A stretch of 64,000 nucleotides of DNA, taken from Torymus aiolomorphi (lineage: Eukaryota > Arthropoda > Insecta > Hymenoptera > Torymidae). The notes below the pieces were generated by a model. That model had not been told where the DNA came from. It searched no databases and was given only the letters and a program-made list of their open reading frames with translations. Below are positions 20,772 to 32,084 of this stretch, piece by piece. The stretch is taken from NCBI GenBank assembly GCA_036365515.1, contig CM070875.1, positions 94,229,628-94,293,627 of the forward strand, in the 5' to 3' direction. The translations under genes were made by a program, and so were the position numbers. Position 1 is the stretch's first letter, and every line of letters begins with the position of its first letter.

Positions 20772-21448
20772 CAAGGAGAGGGTTTCAGCTGCGGGAAACG
20801 GATTTTAGCGGGCATTGGAGACTTCATTTCTGGTACCTAAAAATGAAGCCTAGTGCTCACATTTCCGTCAAATGGGCCCTTTTTCTTGAGATATGGGTAA
20901 TTTAATCTCAAATATCGTCTATTTCGTCAAAAAATGATGTCTGTTTTATTGGCTGTCACATTGCAAATATTTAAGATACGAAAACGGGGAAACAATTATA
21001 AAAGTAGACAGTAAAAGCTAAAATTCAAGCCCTGATTTATTAAAAAATATTGATTTTTCAGGATGTTACAAGCAATCAAAGATAGGGTACGAAAATTGTT
21101 AAAAATTTGTCTTCATTTCAACCGATTAAATGAATCGTATTTTTAACCATTTTCGTACCCTATCTTTGATTGCTTGTAACTTCCTGAAAAATCAATATTT
21201 TCTATTGAGTCTACTTTTATAATTTTTCTTCCTCGTTTTCGTATCTTAAATTTTTGCAATGTGACAGTCAATAGAAGATACATCATTTTTTAACGAAATA
21301 GACGATATTTAAGATTAAATTGCCCATATCTCAGGGAAAAGGGCCCATTTGACGGAAATGTGAGCACTGGACTTCATTTTTAGGTACCAGAAATCGACTC
21401 TCCAATGCCCGCTAAAATCCGTTTCCCGCAGCTGAAACCCTCTCCTTG
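20772..21448. mobile_element. Fold-back palindrome, 677 bp
   Basis: The left end CAAGGAGAGGGTTTCAGCTG is mirrored by CAGCTGAAACCCTCTCCTTG at the right. The arms are complementary with few differences over about 300 bp (for example TACGAAAA near the centre and GGGCCC at 20875 and 21341). TCA is present on both sides (20769-20771 and 21449-21451), a possible 3-bp duplication. No ORF. Confidence 0.8.
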
Positions 21449-21737
21449 TCAGTACAGTGTGTTAAAAAGTGATTCAACAGTGGATGAATCAAAAGTACAA
21501 AAGGACAGAATGAGCAATAACTTTAAATGGAACGAATGCTGCTAGCTTAGCAATAACTTTTAATGGAACGGATGCATGCAAGGTGCCAGAGCTTCTGGTT
21601 TAACCATTTTACATGGGAGAACAGATAACAAATATACAGGAAAGTGAGTTTCAAGAAGAAAAAGAATGGGGATCAAATGGCTGATTATTTTTGGAGTTTT
21701 ATGGTATTTTACTTCCAGACTTATTTCTCAAAATTTC

Positions 21738-22036
21738 ATTTTTTAAAGTTTGTCGTAACTTTTCTCTGAGACCGATCGGTGAATTTTCATGAGAATTTTC
21801 ATTAAGGTTTTCATGTATAAGTATTTTTTTCATGGCAAAAACCCTAAAAATTCAAAAAAATGCGAAAAATTATTGCAAAAAAATCAGTTTTTGCCATGAA
21901 AAAAATACTTATACATAAAAACCTTAAAATTGCAACTCTTACACCCATAACCACATAAATTAGGAATAATTTGCACTTAATCCCATGAAAATCCTTCATG
22001 CAGTCTCAGAGAAAAGTTACGACAAACTTTTTTTCT
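21738..22036. mobile_element. Fold-back palindrome, ~300 bp
   Basis: AAAGTTTGTCGTAACTTTTC at the left is mirrored by GAAAAGTTACGACAAACTTT at the right, and GTATAAGTATTTTTTTCATG near the centre is mirrored. Terminal duplications are not clear. The preceding 21449-21737 and following 22037-22330 show no gene; the latter is a locally GC-richer stretch. Confidence 0.65.
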
Positions 22037-22334
22037 TCATCCCCTAGCCGAAAGTACCGTCTTCCCCGCTCGATTTCGCGCCGGGAAGAGCGACTTTTGT
22101 GGCCGCTATTTGTATCAACAACGATCATGTTGCGTGGCAACGTCCGCGATAGCACACGTGTTGTAACCTAAACTATGCCGTGTAGAAATCTTCCCGAGTC
22201 CTCCCTATATTTGACGGGATCCCGGTAAGTTTTCCATGATTCGTCCCTAAATGCGTAAAACTCACTGGGATCCGACCAGAACCCTGTTTATTATCCTCGA
22301 ATCTACATAACCTCAAACGTATTTTTCTCAAAAT

Positions 22335-23076
22335 GTCGTTAAATTACCTACAATTCCTTTTTTTAATATTTAAATTATCTTTATTCTGTCATTTGTTAGT
22401 AATAAAAATATGGTTTATAATTCTTTAATTAATATCTCAAAAACTTTCTCATTTATCCACTCAAAATTTTTACCACATATTACACATATTCACTACAACA
22501 TTGTGTTAAAATTTGAGGAGGTTATGTTGATTTGTTTCGGAAAAAAAAATAATTTTTGAAAAGAAGTGCGTTATCTTTCGTTTACGTTAACAGGAGTAAA
22601 GGTCAATGAATCGTTTTAAAATTTGGCACAGAAGTAGCTTTTTTATATCTAAGGATCGAGTTCTTTGGGCAAAAAAATCTGACTGTTGTGACCATTGATA
22701 TTTTAGGTTAAGAATTTTTTATAAATTTCTTATCTTTTTGTATTTTTGAAAAGAATATTCGATTGATTGGCTCAAAATTTTTACCACTTATTATACTTAT
22801 CGGGTACAACATTATGTTGAAATTAGATTAGAAGTGCATTTTCTTTTATTTACGACAACAGGAGTAAAGGTCAATGAATCGTTTTGAAATTTGTCAGAAA
22901 GGTAGCTTTTTTATATCTTAGAATCGAGTTCTTTGCCCAAAAGAATCTGATTGTTGTGACCAAAGATATTTGATCTTAAAAATTTTTTATAAGTTTCTTA
23001 ATATTGCATTTCTAAAAAAAATATTCGATTGATTAACTGAAAATTTTTACGACTTATTACACTTATCGAGCATAAC
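22335..23076. repeat. ~270-bp tandem repeat, left part of split array
   Basis: Units share CGTTTACGTTAACAGGAGTA, GTCAATGAATCGTTTT, GCTTTTTTATATCT, a ATCGAGTTCTTTG segment and ACTTATTACACTTATCGAG. They begin near 22490, 22775 and the next at 23040, where the copia composite is inserted. The array resumes at 45537. Confidence 0.7.
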
Positions 23077-23126
23077 TGTTGGATAATTTTGGGGATAAGA
23101 ATAAGTTGAGGTTATTATTAATAGTA

Positions 23127-23332
23127 TTATTAGAGATGATGTTAATGGTAGGAAGTAATAATTCATTGACGAGCGGATTGTTCTCCCGCGTACTAAGATT
23201 TGACTTTCAAACGTTTTCATCCTGAAGAGGGACAATAAAGTGTCCGAAACGTTGATTAATTCTAAAATGTTGTTATAATTTATTTAACAACCTTATCTGG
23301 TAGTATGGCCATTAGATTCCTGAATAACAAAT
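23127..23332 (+). mobile_element. 206-bp hammerhead-bearing insertion (retrozyme or Penelope 3' tail)
   Basis: Compared with the other LTR this block is extra and is flanked by a perfect 12-bp duplication TTATTAATAGTA (23115-23126 and 23333-23344). It carries a hammerhead-like core (23219-23256) and no ORF. The duplication length resembles the 14-bp ones of the Penelope-like elements here, which suggests Penelope-type machinery mobilised it. Confidence 0.75.
23219..23256 (+). ncRNA. Hammerhead-ribozyme-like core in the 206-bp insertion
   Basis: ATC, core CTGAAGA, stem II GGACA/TGTCC with loop ATAAAG, then GAAAC, GTT, GAT. ATC and GAT can form a short stem I, and ACGT is the palindromic stem III seen in the other cores. 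Stem II differs in sequence from the other two families but keeps pairing. Confidence 0.6.
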
Positions 23333-23527
23333 TTATTAATAGTATGTTTATTAACTAAATAGGATGAGGTTACATTGGTAAGCACGCGTCTGGCTCACAT
23401 GGCTTTCTCGTGACGACTAGCTATACATACGCTGTCGGCGCTCGCGATACTCTCTCTCTCTCTACTCACACACACTCACACGCATGTAGCTATGCTCAGG
23501 AGCGTAGCATTTATACATATTCCAACA

Positions 23528-23738
23528 CGCCTCCTTAAGTCTACAATCCTGAACTTTTTACAATCTTTTCATCTTAATTATATTCTTATAATATACAATC
23601 AATTTTAATGCGTTTCTATTTTTCACAAATTTTGTTTTGTCAAGACTCTTTGTCAACATATCTGCTAAATTCAAACTTGTATCAATTTTTACAATGTCTA
23701 TTATTCCATTCTCGTAATTTTCATTTATGTAATGGTAT
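23528..23738 (-). pseudogene. copia 2 pol C-terminus (RNase H end)
   Basis: The minus-strand frame reads the end of a copia RNase H: YINENYENGIIDIVKI, ADMLTKSL and a short tail to a stop before the polypurine tract. It continues the frame broken at 28488; the GGTAT duplication of copia 1 is the junction. It is separated from the rest of pol by 4.75 kb and cannot be expressed with it. Confidence 0.85.
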
Positions 23739-23952
23739 TGTTAGAATATAAGGTACATTTATGTCGACGTATGAGAGAGAATGAATACGTAGCGCCATCT
23801 CGCGTATAGCGAGGCGCAAGCTCCTCTGCCAGGAGCAGTTGTAAAGAGAGAGAGCTGTACTCAAGTTAATAAAGTTCACCGTTGTTACTGTTCACAAGAG
23901 AGTGGCTTATTTGAAGAAGCCCTGTGTCCCATGCACTACTCATTTCCAAACA
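23739..23952 (+). repeat. copia 1 5' LTR
   Basis: 214 bp with TG and CA ends; matches 28231-28487 except for a 43-bp gap and a few substitutions. Confidence 0.92.
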
Positions 23953-24042
23953 TGGTAGCAGTGTTCGTGGTTGTTTGATTCTGACTAAATACAAACCTCG
24001 GTGAGTATTGTGGCAGCTTGCCGCAAGAATAAAGGAAGACGC

Positions 24043-25131
24043 ATGAGCGTAAAAGAAGAATCTAAGGTAAAGTGTGAACACGTAAGTGAAACTAAAAGTG
24101 AAGAAGAGTTTTTCGAAATTGAGACTAAAGAGACTGAAAAGAAAGAAAACATGCAGGAAGTAAAAATACCGATTTTTGATGGACAAGAATACAAAAATTG
24201 GAAGAAACGCATATTAATGTTTCTAAAAATGAAAAAGTGTGAGATTGTAGTTACACGTGCAAAAGTGGAAGCAGACAAAGTTGATTGGGACGAAAAAGAT
24301 GTGCAAGCTATTAATTATATTTATAGTGCGATTTCAAATAATCAAATGGAATTGATAAGTGACAAAGAAACGGCGTTTGATATTATGAGAAAATTTGATA
24401 GCACATATTTGAAAGAATCGACAGCTCTCCAGATAATGTGTAGAAATAAATTGGAAAATTTGAAGTTAAAAGATTTTAAAAACTCAACAGATTTCTTTAA
24501 TGAATTTGAAAAATCAGTGAACGAATTGAAAGAAGCTGGTGCAAATGTAACAGAGAAAGAAAAGATGAATTACATGTTGAGGACATTGCCGGATTCGATG
24601 AGTCATATAGGAGATTTAATAGATGTAATAAAAGAAGAAGAACAAAACGTAGATTATGTGAAAAACAAAATTAAGATGGCTGAACAAAAACAAAAAAGTA
24701 CAAGTGAAAATTCAAGATCAAACGCGTTTATGCTTGAAAAGGATAAATACCAAGAAAACAAAAAGACATGTTATGTATGTGGTGGTGTCGGACACATACA
24801 GTATGAGTGCCCAACCAAAAACAATTCGTGGAATCGAGGGACGCCCCAGCGACGAAGCGGACAGAGTCGCGCGCCACAGAGAGGAGGGGGCAACGGCAGA
24901 GCCTACTCGCAACAACGAGGAGGCGCGAGCGGGCGCGGAGCCTACCAACAGCGAGGATCGAGTTACAACCGGCGCGGCAGTGGCAGCTACGGACAGCGCG
25001 GCCGAGGCGCGCGAGGCAGTGATGACAACAGCAGCGGTCATCAAAATACCGAGAAGAGAGAAGTGTTGAGTACTTCAGTAGAAATAAGGTCTGCGAATAC
25101 TGAGAACGGTAATCTAAATGAAAGGAAATAG
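24043..25131 (+). CDS. copia 1 gag with CCHC zinc knuckle
   Basis: From the ATG at 24043 (MSVKEESK) to TAG 25129-25131, 362 residues; the open frame extends a little upstream without an ATG. The Gag core includes KIPIFDGQEYKNWKKR (typical copia UBN2-type start, residues ~40-56), STALQIMCRNKLENLKL and the YMLRTLP block. A knuckle CYVCGGVGHIQYEC (residues ~244-257) and an arginine/glycine-rich RNA-binding tail (about 265-345) follow. Gag packages element RNA. Pol continues in the -1 frame from about 25128; the overlap window between its upstream stop (25119) and the gag stop is only ~10 bases, so either frameshifting or a one-base lesion separates them. Confidence 0.88.
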   Translation: MSVKEESKVKCEHVSETKSEEEFFEIETKETEKKENMQEVKIPIFDGQEYKNWKKRILMFLKMKKCEIVVTRAKVEADKVDWDEKDVQAINYIYSAISNNQMELISDKETAFDIMRKFDSTYLKESTALQIMCRNKLENLKLKDFKNSTDFFNEFEKSVNELKEAGANVTEKEKMNYMLRTLPDSMSHIGDLIDVIKEEEQNVDYVKNKIKMAEQKQKSTSENSRSNAFMLEKDKYQENKKTCYVCGGVGHIQYECPTKNNSWNRGTPQRRSGQSRAPQRGGGNGRAYSQQRGGASGRGAYQQRGSSYNRRGSGSYGQRGRGARGSDDNSSGHQNTEKREVLSTSVEIRSANTENGNLNERK

Positions 25132-28100
25132 AATGGATTTTAGACAGTGGTTGTACAGACCATGTCATAAATGATGACTATTATTTTAGTAAAGCGATTG
25201 TTTTAAAAGAACCGATTAATGTCAAAGTAGGAGATGGAAGAATTTTAAAAGCAACTAAAATCGGATATGTGAATAGTAAATTTAAAACTTTTAATGATAA
25301 TGTGACATATATTGAATTGAAGAATGTTTTCTATGTTAAAGATATGGATAAGAATTTAATTAGTTTTGCTAAAGTAACTGATAAGTATAAAGTAGTATCT
25401 ATCGGAGATAGTTCTAAAATTTACAATGATGATAATAAAGTAATTGCAATAGCTTGGAAAAACAATAGAGTCTATAAAATGACAAGTTATTTAGTAAAGA
25501 ATATAGAGTCAAATATAGTAAGAAAAGATAATAGTAAAATGACATTAAAGGAAAAATGGCATAGAACTTTGGGACACGTTAATTTTAACTATTTGAATAC
25601 GATGTGTAAAAATCATGTTTTACAGGGTTTGCCAAGTGAAATAGAATCAGATTATTTTAAATGTGCTACGTGTATTGAGAATAAAATGCACAACATTCCA
25701 TTTGAAAACAAAAGAAAAAGAGCACAAGACATATTAGAAATAGTGCATACAGACTTAAATGGGCCACATTCTGAAGGTTATAAAGGGGAAAAATATTTTT
25801 TAACGTTTATTGATGATTTTAGCAAATTAGCCAAAGTTTATCCGATTAAGTCAAAAAGTGAAGTATATGACAAATTTATTGAATATATTAATTTAGTTGA
25901 GAATAAAACTGGAAAGAATATTAAAAAATTAAGATGTGACAATGGTACTGAATATTTAAATAAAGATATGTATAGATTATTTAGAGAAAAGGGAATTGAA
26001 TTAGAAACATGTCCACCGTATGTACATGAGCTGAACGGTACCGCTGAAAGGTACAATAGGACGATTATGGACAGTGCTAGGTGCTTATTAGCAGAATCTA
26101 AATTAGAAAAAAGGTACTGGCCAGAAGTAGTTTGTGCCGCGGCATATCTTAAGAATAGAACAATTGCAAACACATTAGTAAAAAACAAATCTCCTTATGA
26201 GATATTTTTTAACGAAAAGCCAGATGCAAAATATTTAAAATTATATGGTAGTAAAGTATTTGTCAGAGTACCTGAAAGCAAAAGAAATTCGAAATGGGAT
26301 AGAAAAGCGGATTTAGGAACGTTGATAGATTATGATGTAACGGGGTATAGAGTTTTGATAGGAAATAGAGTTATTGTAGCTAGACACGTTGATGTTATAG
26401 AAGAAGATATAAAATGCATTGGGTTTAATGATATTGATGAAAGAAATGAAAACGATAATGACTTAATCCCTTCACCTACTTCGACCCTCGGGGAGAGTAG
26501 GGGAAGTAAAACTGATTTAGAAAATTTAAATGAAAATATAAATAACAATGGAAATGCTGATAATGAAGTAGAAGAAGTACCTGAAATAAGAAGGTCACAA
26601 AGAACGATTACAAGACCTAGTAGATTTGATGATAATTATGTATATAGTGGATGTATTTATGTAAATTATTGTAGTGCAGATAGTCCTGTAAGCTTTAAAG
26701 AGACTATTGAAAGTGATGAGTCTAATTTTTGGATAGATGCTATGAACAAAGAAATGAATAGTTTAAAGAAAAATAAAACTTGGGAATTAGTCGAAAAACC
26801 AAAGAATGAAAAAGTGATAGACTTAAAATGGATTTATACTAAGAAAAGCGAAAACGTATATAAAGCTAGAATTGTTGTAAGAGGTTATCAACAGAAAGAT
26901 GTGCTGGATGATATTTATTCTCCAGTAGCGAAAACGCAAACGTTGAAAGTATTATTATCATATTGTTGTCAAAATAGACTTTTAATTGAACAGATGGATG
27001 TAGAGACAGCGTTTTTAAATGGTAAAGTTAAGTCGAGAGTATTTGTTAAACAACTTGAAGGTTATGAGGATGGAACTGAAAGAGTGTGTATGTTGAATAA
27101 AGCATTGTATGGTCTGCGTGAGAGTCCGAGAGCGTGGTACGAGTGTTTGGATGATTATTTAAAATCATTAGGATTCGCGAGAAGCAAAAATGATTATTGT
27201 TTGTATACTTTGAAACAAAAGGATGAGATTATATATTTGATTATATTTGTAGACGATCTTTTGATTTGCTGTAAAAATAGACACAATTTAGATTTGATAA
27301 AAGGTTTACTCAAAGAAAGATTTCAGATGAAAGATTTAGGTAAAGTGAGTATGTATTTAGGAATTAATATTGAATATGATGAAAAGAAAAATGAGATGTC
27401 TTTAGATCAAGAAAAGTATATTGAATCACTAGCTAGAAAATATCAGATTGAAGAAGCTAAATTATATGAGACTCCTATGGAACAAAATTTGAAACTAGAA
27501 CCTGCTCAAGAAATAAATGAGAATTTAAAATATAGAAATTTAATAGGAGCACTTTTGTATATTAGTTCAGGAACTAGATTAGATGTGAGTTACAGTGTTA
27601 ATTACTTAAGTAGATTCCAAAACTGTTACGATGAAACTCACTATAAATATGCATTAAGAATTTTAAAATATTTGTATTTGACTAAAGATTTAAAATTAAG
27701 TTACAAGAAAAATGATAAAGCAGATGTTCTTGAATGTTATGTTGATGCCGATTAGGCAGGAGATTGTAATGATAGAAAGTCAACGACTGGATATGTTATA
27801 AAGTTATTTGGAAATGTGATTCATTGGAAATCAAGGAAACAAGGAAGTGTAACGAAGTCTTCAACAGCTGCAGAGTATGTTGCACTGTCGGAAGCAGTAA
27901 GTGAAATTTTATTAATAAGAGATTTGTTAAATAGCTTTAATGTAGAAATTGAGAAACCAGTAAATGTTTATGAGGATAATTCAGGCGCTGTGATTATTGC
28001 CAAGTACGGTAATTTTACTAAAAAATCTAAGTACATCGAAGTACATTATCATTTTGTAAACGAGAATTATGAGAAAGGTTTAATTGATATTGTTAAGGTT

Positions 28101-28190
28101 AGTACAGAGAAAAATGTTGCAGATATTTTGACAAAGGCTCTTGGACGAGTAAGATTTGAAAATTTGAGAAGTTTATTGAATTTAATTTGA
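25128..28190 (+). pseudogene. copia 1 pol (protease, integrase, RT, RNase H) with one stop
   Basis: Domain order is that of Ty1/copia. Protease DSGCTDH (about 25143). Integrase with HRTLGHVNF and CATCIENKM zinc ligands, then the catalytic residues in VHTDLNGP, RCDNGTEY and NGTAERYNR. RT with DVETAFLNG, LYGLRESPRAWY and the active site FVDDLLIC (about 27249). RNase H. A TAG at 27753-27755 replaces the tryptophan expected in DAD-W-AGD, cutting off the RNase H domain; the rest (TKSSTAAEYVALSEA, EDNSGAV, ADILTKAL) continues in frame to 28190. Apart from this stop and the gag junction the element looks complete, so loss of function is recent. Confidence 0.9.
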
Positions 28191-28230
28191 AGACTATTGT
28201 AATTGCGAGAAACATAAATGTAAGGAGGCG

Positions 28231-28487
28231 TGTTAGAATATAAGGTACATTTATGTCGACGTATGAGAGAGAATGAATACGTAGCGCCATCTCGCGTATA
28301 GCGACGCGCAAGCTAGCGAGAGCGAGCGGCCGAAGCGGGAGCTCACTCGTCCGCCGTCCTCTGCCAGGAGCAGTTGTAAAGAGAGAGAGCTGTACTCAAG
28401 TTAATAAAGTTCACCGTTGTTACTGTTCACAAGAGAGTGGCTTATTTGAAGAAGCCCTGTGTCCCATCCACTACTCATTTCCAAACA
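28231..28487 (+). repeat. copia 1 3' LTR
   Basis: 257 bp; carries an extra 43-bp GC-rich segment (GAGCGAGCGGCCGAAGCGGG within it) relative to the 5' LTR. Confidence 0.92.
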
Positions 28488-31454
28488 GGTATTGCACTTC
28501 AATGTGCTTTGAGTTTTTAGTAAAATTTCCATATTTTGCAATTGCAACTGCACCTGAATTATCTTCATACAATTTTATAGGTTTTTCAAATTTTACATCA
28601 AATGATTCAGTTAACAAGCTTCTAATAAATAATATTTCCGTTACTGCTTCTGATATTGCAGTATACTCAGCAAAAGTTGAGCATTTAGTTACATTGTTTT
28701 GTTTATGTGTTTTCCAAAATATTAGACTTCCATAAAGTCTAATTATAAATCCTGTTGTAGATTTTCTATCGGTATTATCACCTGCATAGTCAGAATCTAC
28801 CATACAATCTAACATCTCATATTCCAAATTATCATAGTAGGTCAATTTTAAATCTTTGGTTTTATATAAATACTTTAATATTCTCATCGCATATTTGTAG
28901 TGCGTTGCATCATAACAGCTTTGGTATCTACTTAAGTAATTTACAGGATATGTTATATCTGGCCTTGTGCCTGTACTTATGTACAACAATTCACCAATCA
29001 AATTTCTATACTGTATACTCTCGTCAATTTCGCTTGCTTGTTCTAATTTCAAATTTGCCTCCATAGGAGTGTCATATAATTTTGCGTTTTCTAAATTGTA
29101 TTTTACAGCCAAAGATTCAATGTACTTTGTCTGACTTAAGGTCATTTTACTTCTTTCTTTACTATAATCAATATCAATTCCAATATAGTTTCCCACTTTT
29201 CCTAAATCTTTCATTGAAAATCTTTTCATTAAACTTTCTTTAATTTCGTCTATCATCTTTTTATTTTTGCAACATATTAAAAGATCATCTACAAAAACTA
29301 GTATGTATATTGGATCTTTGTTTGTGTTATTTACATATAGACAATAATCATAATTACTTCTTACAAAATTCAACTTTTCTATAAATTTGTGAAAACAATC
29401 ATACGAAGCTCTTGGACTTTCCCTTAAACCATAAAGTGCCCTTTTTAATTTATAGACTTTATTTTCACCTTCTTCATAACCTTCAGGCTCATTAACATAT
29501 ACTTCAGATTTTACATGACCATTCAAAAATACAGTTTCAACGTCCATTTGCTCTATGTATAACTTGTTTTTACAACAATGTGACAATAAAATTTTCAAAG
29601 TTTGCATTTTTCCTACTGGTGAATAAACATTTTCAATATATTCCTTTTGTTGGAAGCCTCTAAAAACTAGTCGTGCTTTATATGTATTATCACTTTTCCT
29701 TTTATAAATCCACTTAATATTAATTATCTTTTTACCATTGGGTTTATCAACAATTTGCCATGTATCATTTTTCTCTAAACGTTTTATCTCTGAGTCCATC
29801 GCTTTCTGCCATTCTTTATATTCATTACACTTTATCGCCTCCTCAAATGTATTTGGTACATTTGCATTCACATAGTTTACATAAATACAGTGAGTTACAG
29901 GATTTCCGTATCTTGTTACTGGACTTTTCTTTCTATTAGATTTTCTTGGAATTGTTAAATTTTCATTACTTTTATTTTCATTTTCATACTCAAAATTTTC
30001 ATTGTTTTCATATTCAACATTTTCAAGATTTGTTTGATTATCTCTAGTGGACTCGAAAGTCAGAATAGAAGATAATAGATTTGTTTCATTTTCATCAACA
30101 TAATTTTTCATTTCAGAATCACTCTCATAATTTACTCTATCTTTCTCATCATTAATTTTTTCTAAACAAATTAATTTAGTGCTTTCTTCAACAACTGTTA
30201 TATGTCTAACATCTTTTACTTACCGTTTATTAAAACTCTATATCCATTATTTGTGTAACCAACTAATACTCCTAATTGAGCTTTATCATCCCATTTACTT
30301 TGTCTTTTTACTTCAGGTATTCTTACAAAGACTCTACTTCCATAAATTTTCAAATGTTTTACATTAGGTTTTCTACTGAAAAATATTTCATAAGGTGTTT
30401 TATTTTCTACAGCATTAGCAATTGTTCTGTTTTTTAAATATGCTACTGCATTCATTATTTCTGGCCAATACCTTCTATGTATTCTGGCTTCTCTTAATAA
30501 GCATCTGCCAATGTCCATAGCAGTTCTATTATACCTTTCGGCTACGCCGTTTAATTCATGTACATATGGTGGACATGGTAATAATTGTATGCCTTTTTGT
30601 CTTATAAAATTATAAATTTCTTTGTTCAAATATTCTTTTCCATTATCGCATCTTAACTTTTTGACTCTCTTATTAAACTGATTTTCAACTAAGTTAATAT
30701 AGTCGATGAAACAACTCGCAGTTTCTGATTTATTTTTAATGCAATAAATTCTGGCACATTTACTGTAATCATCGATAAACGTTAAAAAATATTTTTCACC
30801 ACCATAACCCAAGGTGTTATGTGGTCCGTTCAAGTCAGTATGGATCAATTCTAGAGTTTCAGTTGCTCTAGTTCTATCATTTTTAAACGGCTCATTTGAC
30901 ATTTTACTTTCTATGTAATTTGCACATTTCATATATGTGCTTTTTATTTTTTCTGGCAAACCATCTAATAATTTATTTTTTATTAGTATGTTTAAATATT
31001 GGAAATTCACATGGCCTAATGCCCTATGCCATTTCTCTTTTTCAGTTAATTTTGTGGCATTAATATAAATTTTACTTTGATTCTTTTTTGCATAACTTTT
31101 CATTTTATATAGGTTGCCATCTTGATATGCAACAGCTAATAATTTTTTATTTTGATCAAATATTTTTGCGTTATTATTTTTCGCTACAATAGTACAGTTA
31201 TTTTTTGTTATTCTAGAAAAGCTTAATATGTTTTTCCCTATATCTTTTACATAGTATACATTTTTTATATCAATTTCATTTTCGTTACCATATGTTTTAA
31301 AATAGGTTTTTACATTGCCGATTTTGGTGGCTTTCAAAATTTTACCATCAGGTAATTCTACATCTACATGATTTTCTAAGTTTACATATTTTTCGAAGAA
31401 TTTACAATCGTTTACAATATGGTCCGAGCAACCACTATCTAATAACCACTTCAT
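28488..31454 (-). pseudogene. copia 2 pol (protease to RNase H), frameshifted and cut
   Basis: The minus-strand frame at 30216-31454 holds protease (LLDSGCSDH) and integrase (HRALGHVNF, IHTDLNGP, RCDNGKEY, NGVAERYNR). In the integrase zinc motif the second cysteine is tyrosine (CANYIESKM, against CATC in copia 1). A frameshift near 30228 leads to the frame at 28488-30111 with RT (MDVETVFLNG, LYGLRESPRASY, FVDDLLIC) and RNase H (DSDYAGD, EDNSGAV), which stops at the copia 1 insertion. Close kinship to copia 1 is plain from gene order, primer-binding site and polypurine tract, but the proteins are clearly diverged. Confidence 0.88.
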
Positions 31455-32084
31455 TTCATTTGGATTTTCCTTTTTTCACTACACTTGTTCACTTGGGAAC
31501 TAAACACTAGTGTGGCCCATGTTTGAGCTCCTCTGGAATTGTCGTCGTGATGACCTCTTCCTCTTGATTGATTCTGGTGATGACCTCTTCCTCGGCCACG
31601 ACCTCTGTAACCTCCTTCTCGGTTGACGCCTCGCTGATGACTGTTGGTTTCTTTCTTGATTTCGATATTCGTGTTGATTGTTGGGCCCTGCGTGCCAACA
31701 GTCCTTTTTGAAATGTCCGGGTTTTCCACAAACAAAACATTCCTTATTATTTTTGGCATTGAAAGTGCTAACATTTTTCTTTTCATTTTGATTTCTGTTC
31801 ATATTTTTCTCCTTGATTTTAGATTTTACGTAATCAACTGTTCTTTGATCTTCGGGTACCACATCAATAAAGTCACCGATATAACTGTAGTTAGGTGGTA
31901 GTGTTTTTAACAAATATCTCATTTTTTCGGACTCATCTATATTTCCTCCAGCTGATTTGAATTCATTCACTGCTTTTTCACAATGTATGAAAAATTCTTT
32001 TACTGTGTCATAGTACTTTAGCTTAATTTCATCAATTTTTCCTCTGCACAAAATTTGTAAAGCCGTAGATTTATTCGTATATAT
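31451..32084 (-). pseudogene. copia 2 gag, C-terminal part
   Basis: The frame at 31500-32084 begins in NKSTALQILCRGKIDEIKL and reaches a zinc knuckle CFVCGKPGHFKKDC. The RG-rich tail (YRGRGRGRGHHQNQSRGRG) continues in another frame (31451-31786), so one indel separates knuckle and tail. The upstream end is cut at 32084 by the solo-LTR insertion; the N-terminal part lies 12 kb away at 44187-44594. Confidence 0.85.

Larger units (their letters stand above)
23077..23527 (-). repeat. copia 2 3' LTR, interrupted
   Basis: Matches 45280-45536 apart from a 206-bp insertion with its 12-bp duplication and a shorter CT run. TG and CA termini are present. Confidence 0.9.
23739..28487 (+). mobile_element. 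copia element 1, 4749 bp
   Basis: LTRs lie at 23739-23952 (214 bp) and 28231-28487 (257 bp), starting TGTTAGAATATAAGG and ending CCAAACA. GGTAT is duplicated at 23734-23738 and 28488-28492. A primer-binding site TGGTAGCAGTGTTCG starts at 23953 and a polypurine tract GTAAGGAGGCG ends at 28230. It is inserted in the RNase H region of copia 2. The LTRs are nearly identical apart from a 43-bp segment present only in the right one (about 28313-28356). Confidence 0.95.

Noticed and set aside
24704..25168. Alternative-frame ORFs over the copia 1 RG-rich gag tail
   Set aside because: Shadows of a GC-rich, arginine/glycine-coding repeat; the Gag frame with the zinc knuckle explains the region.
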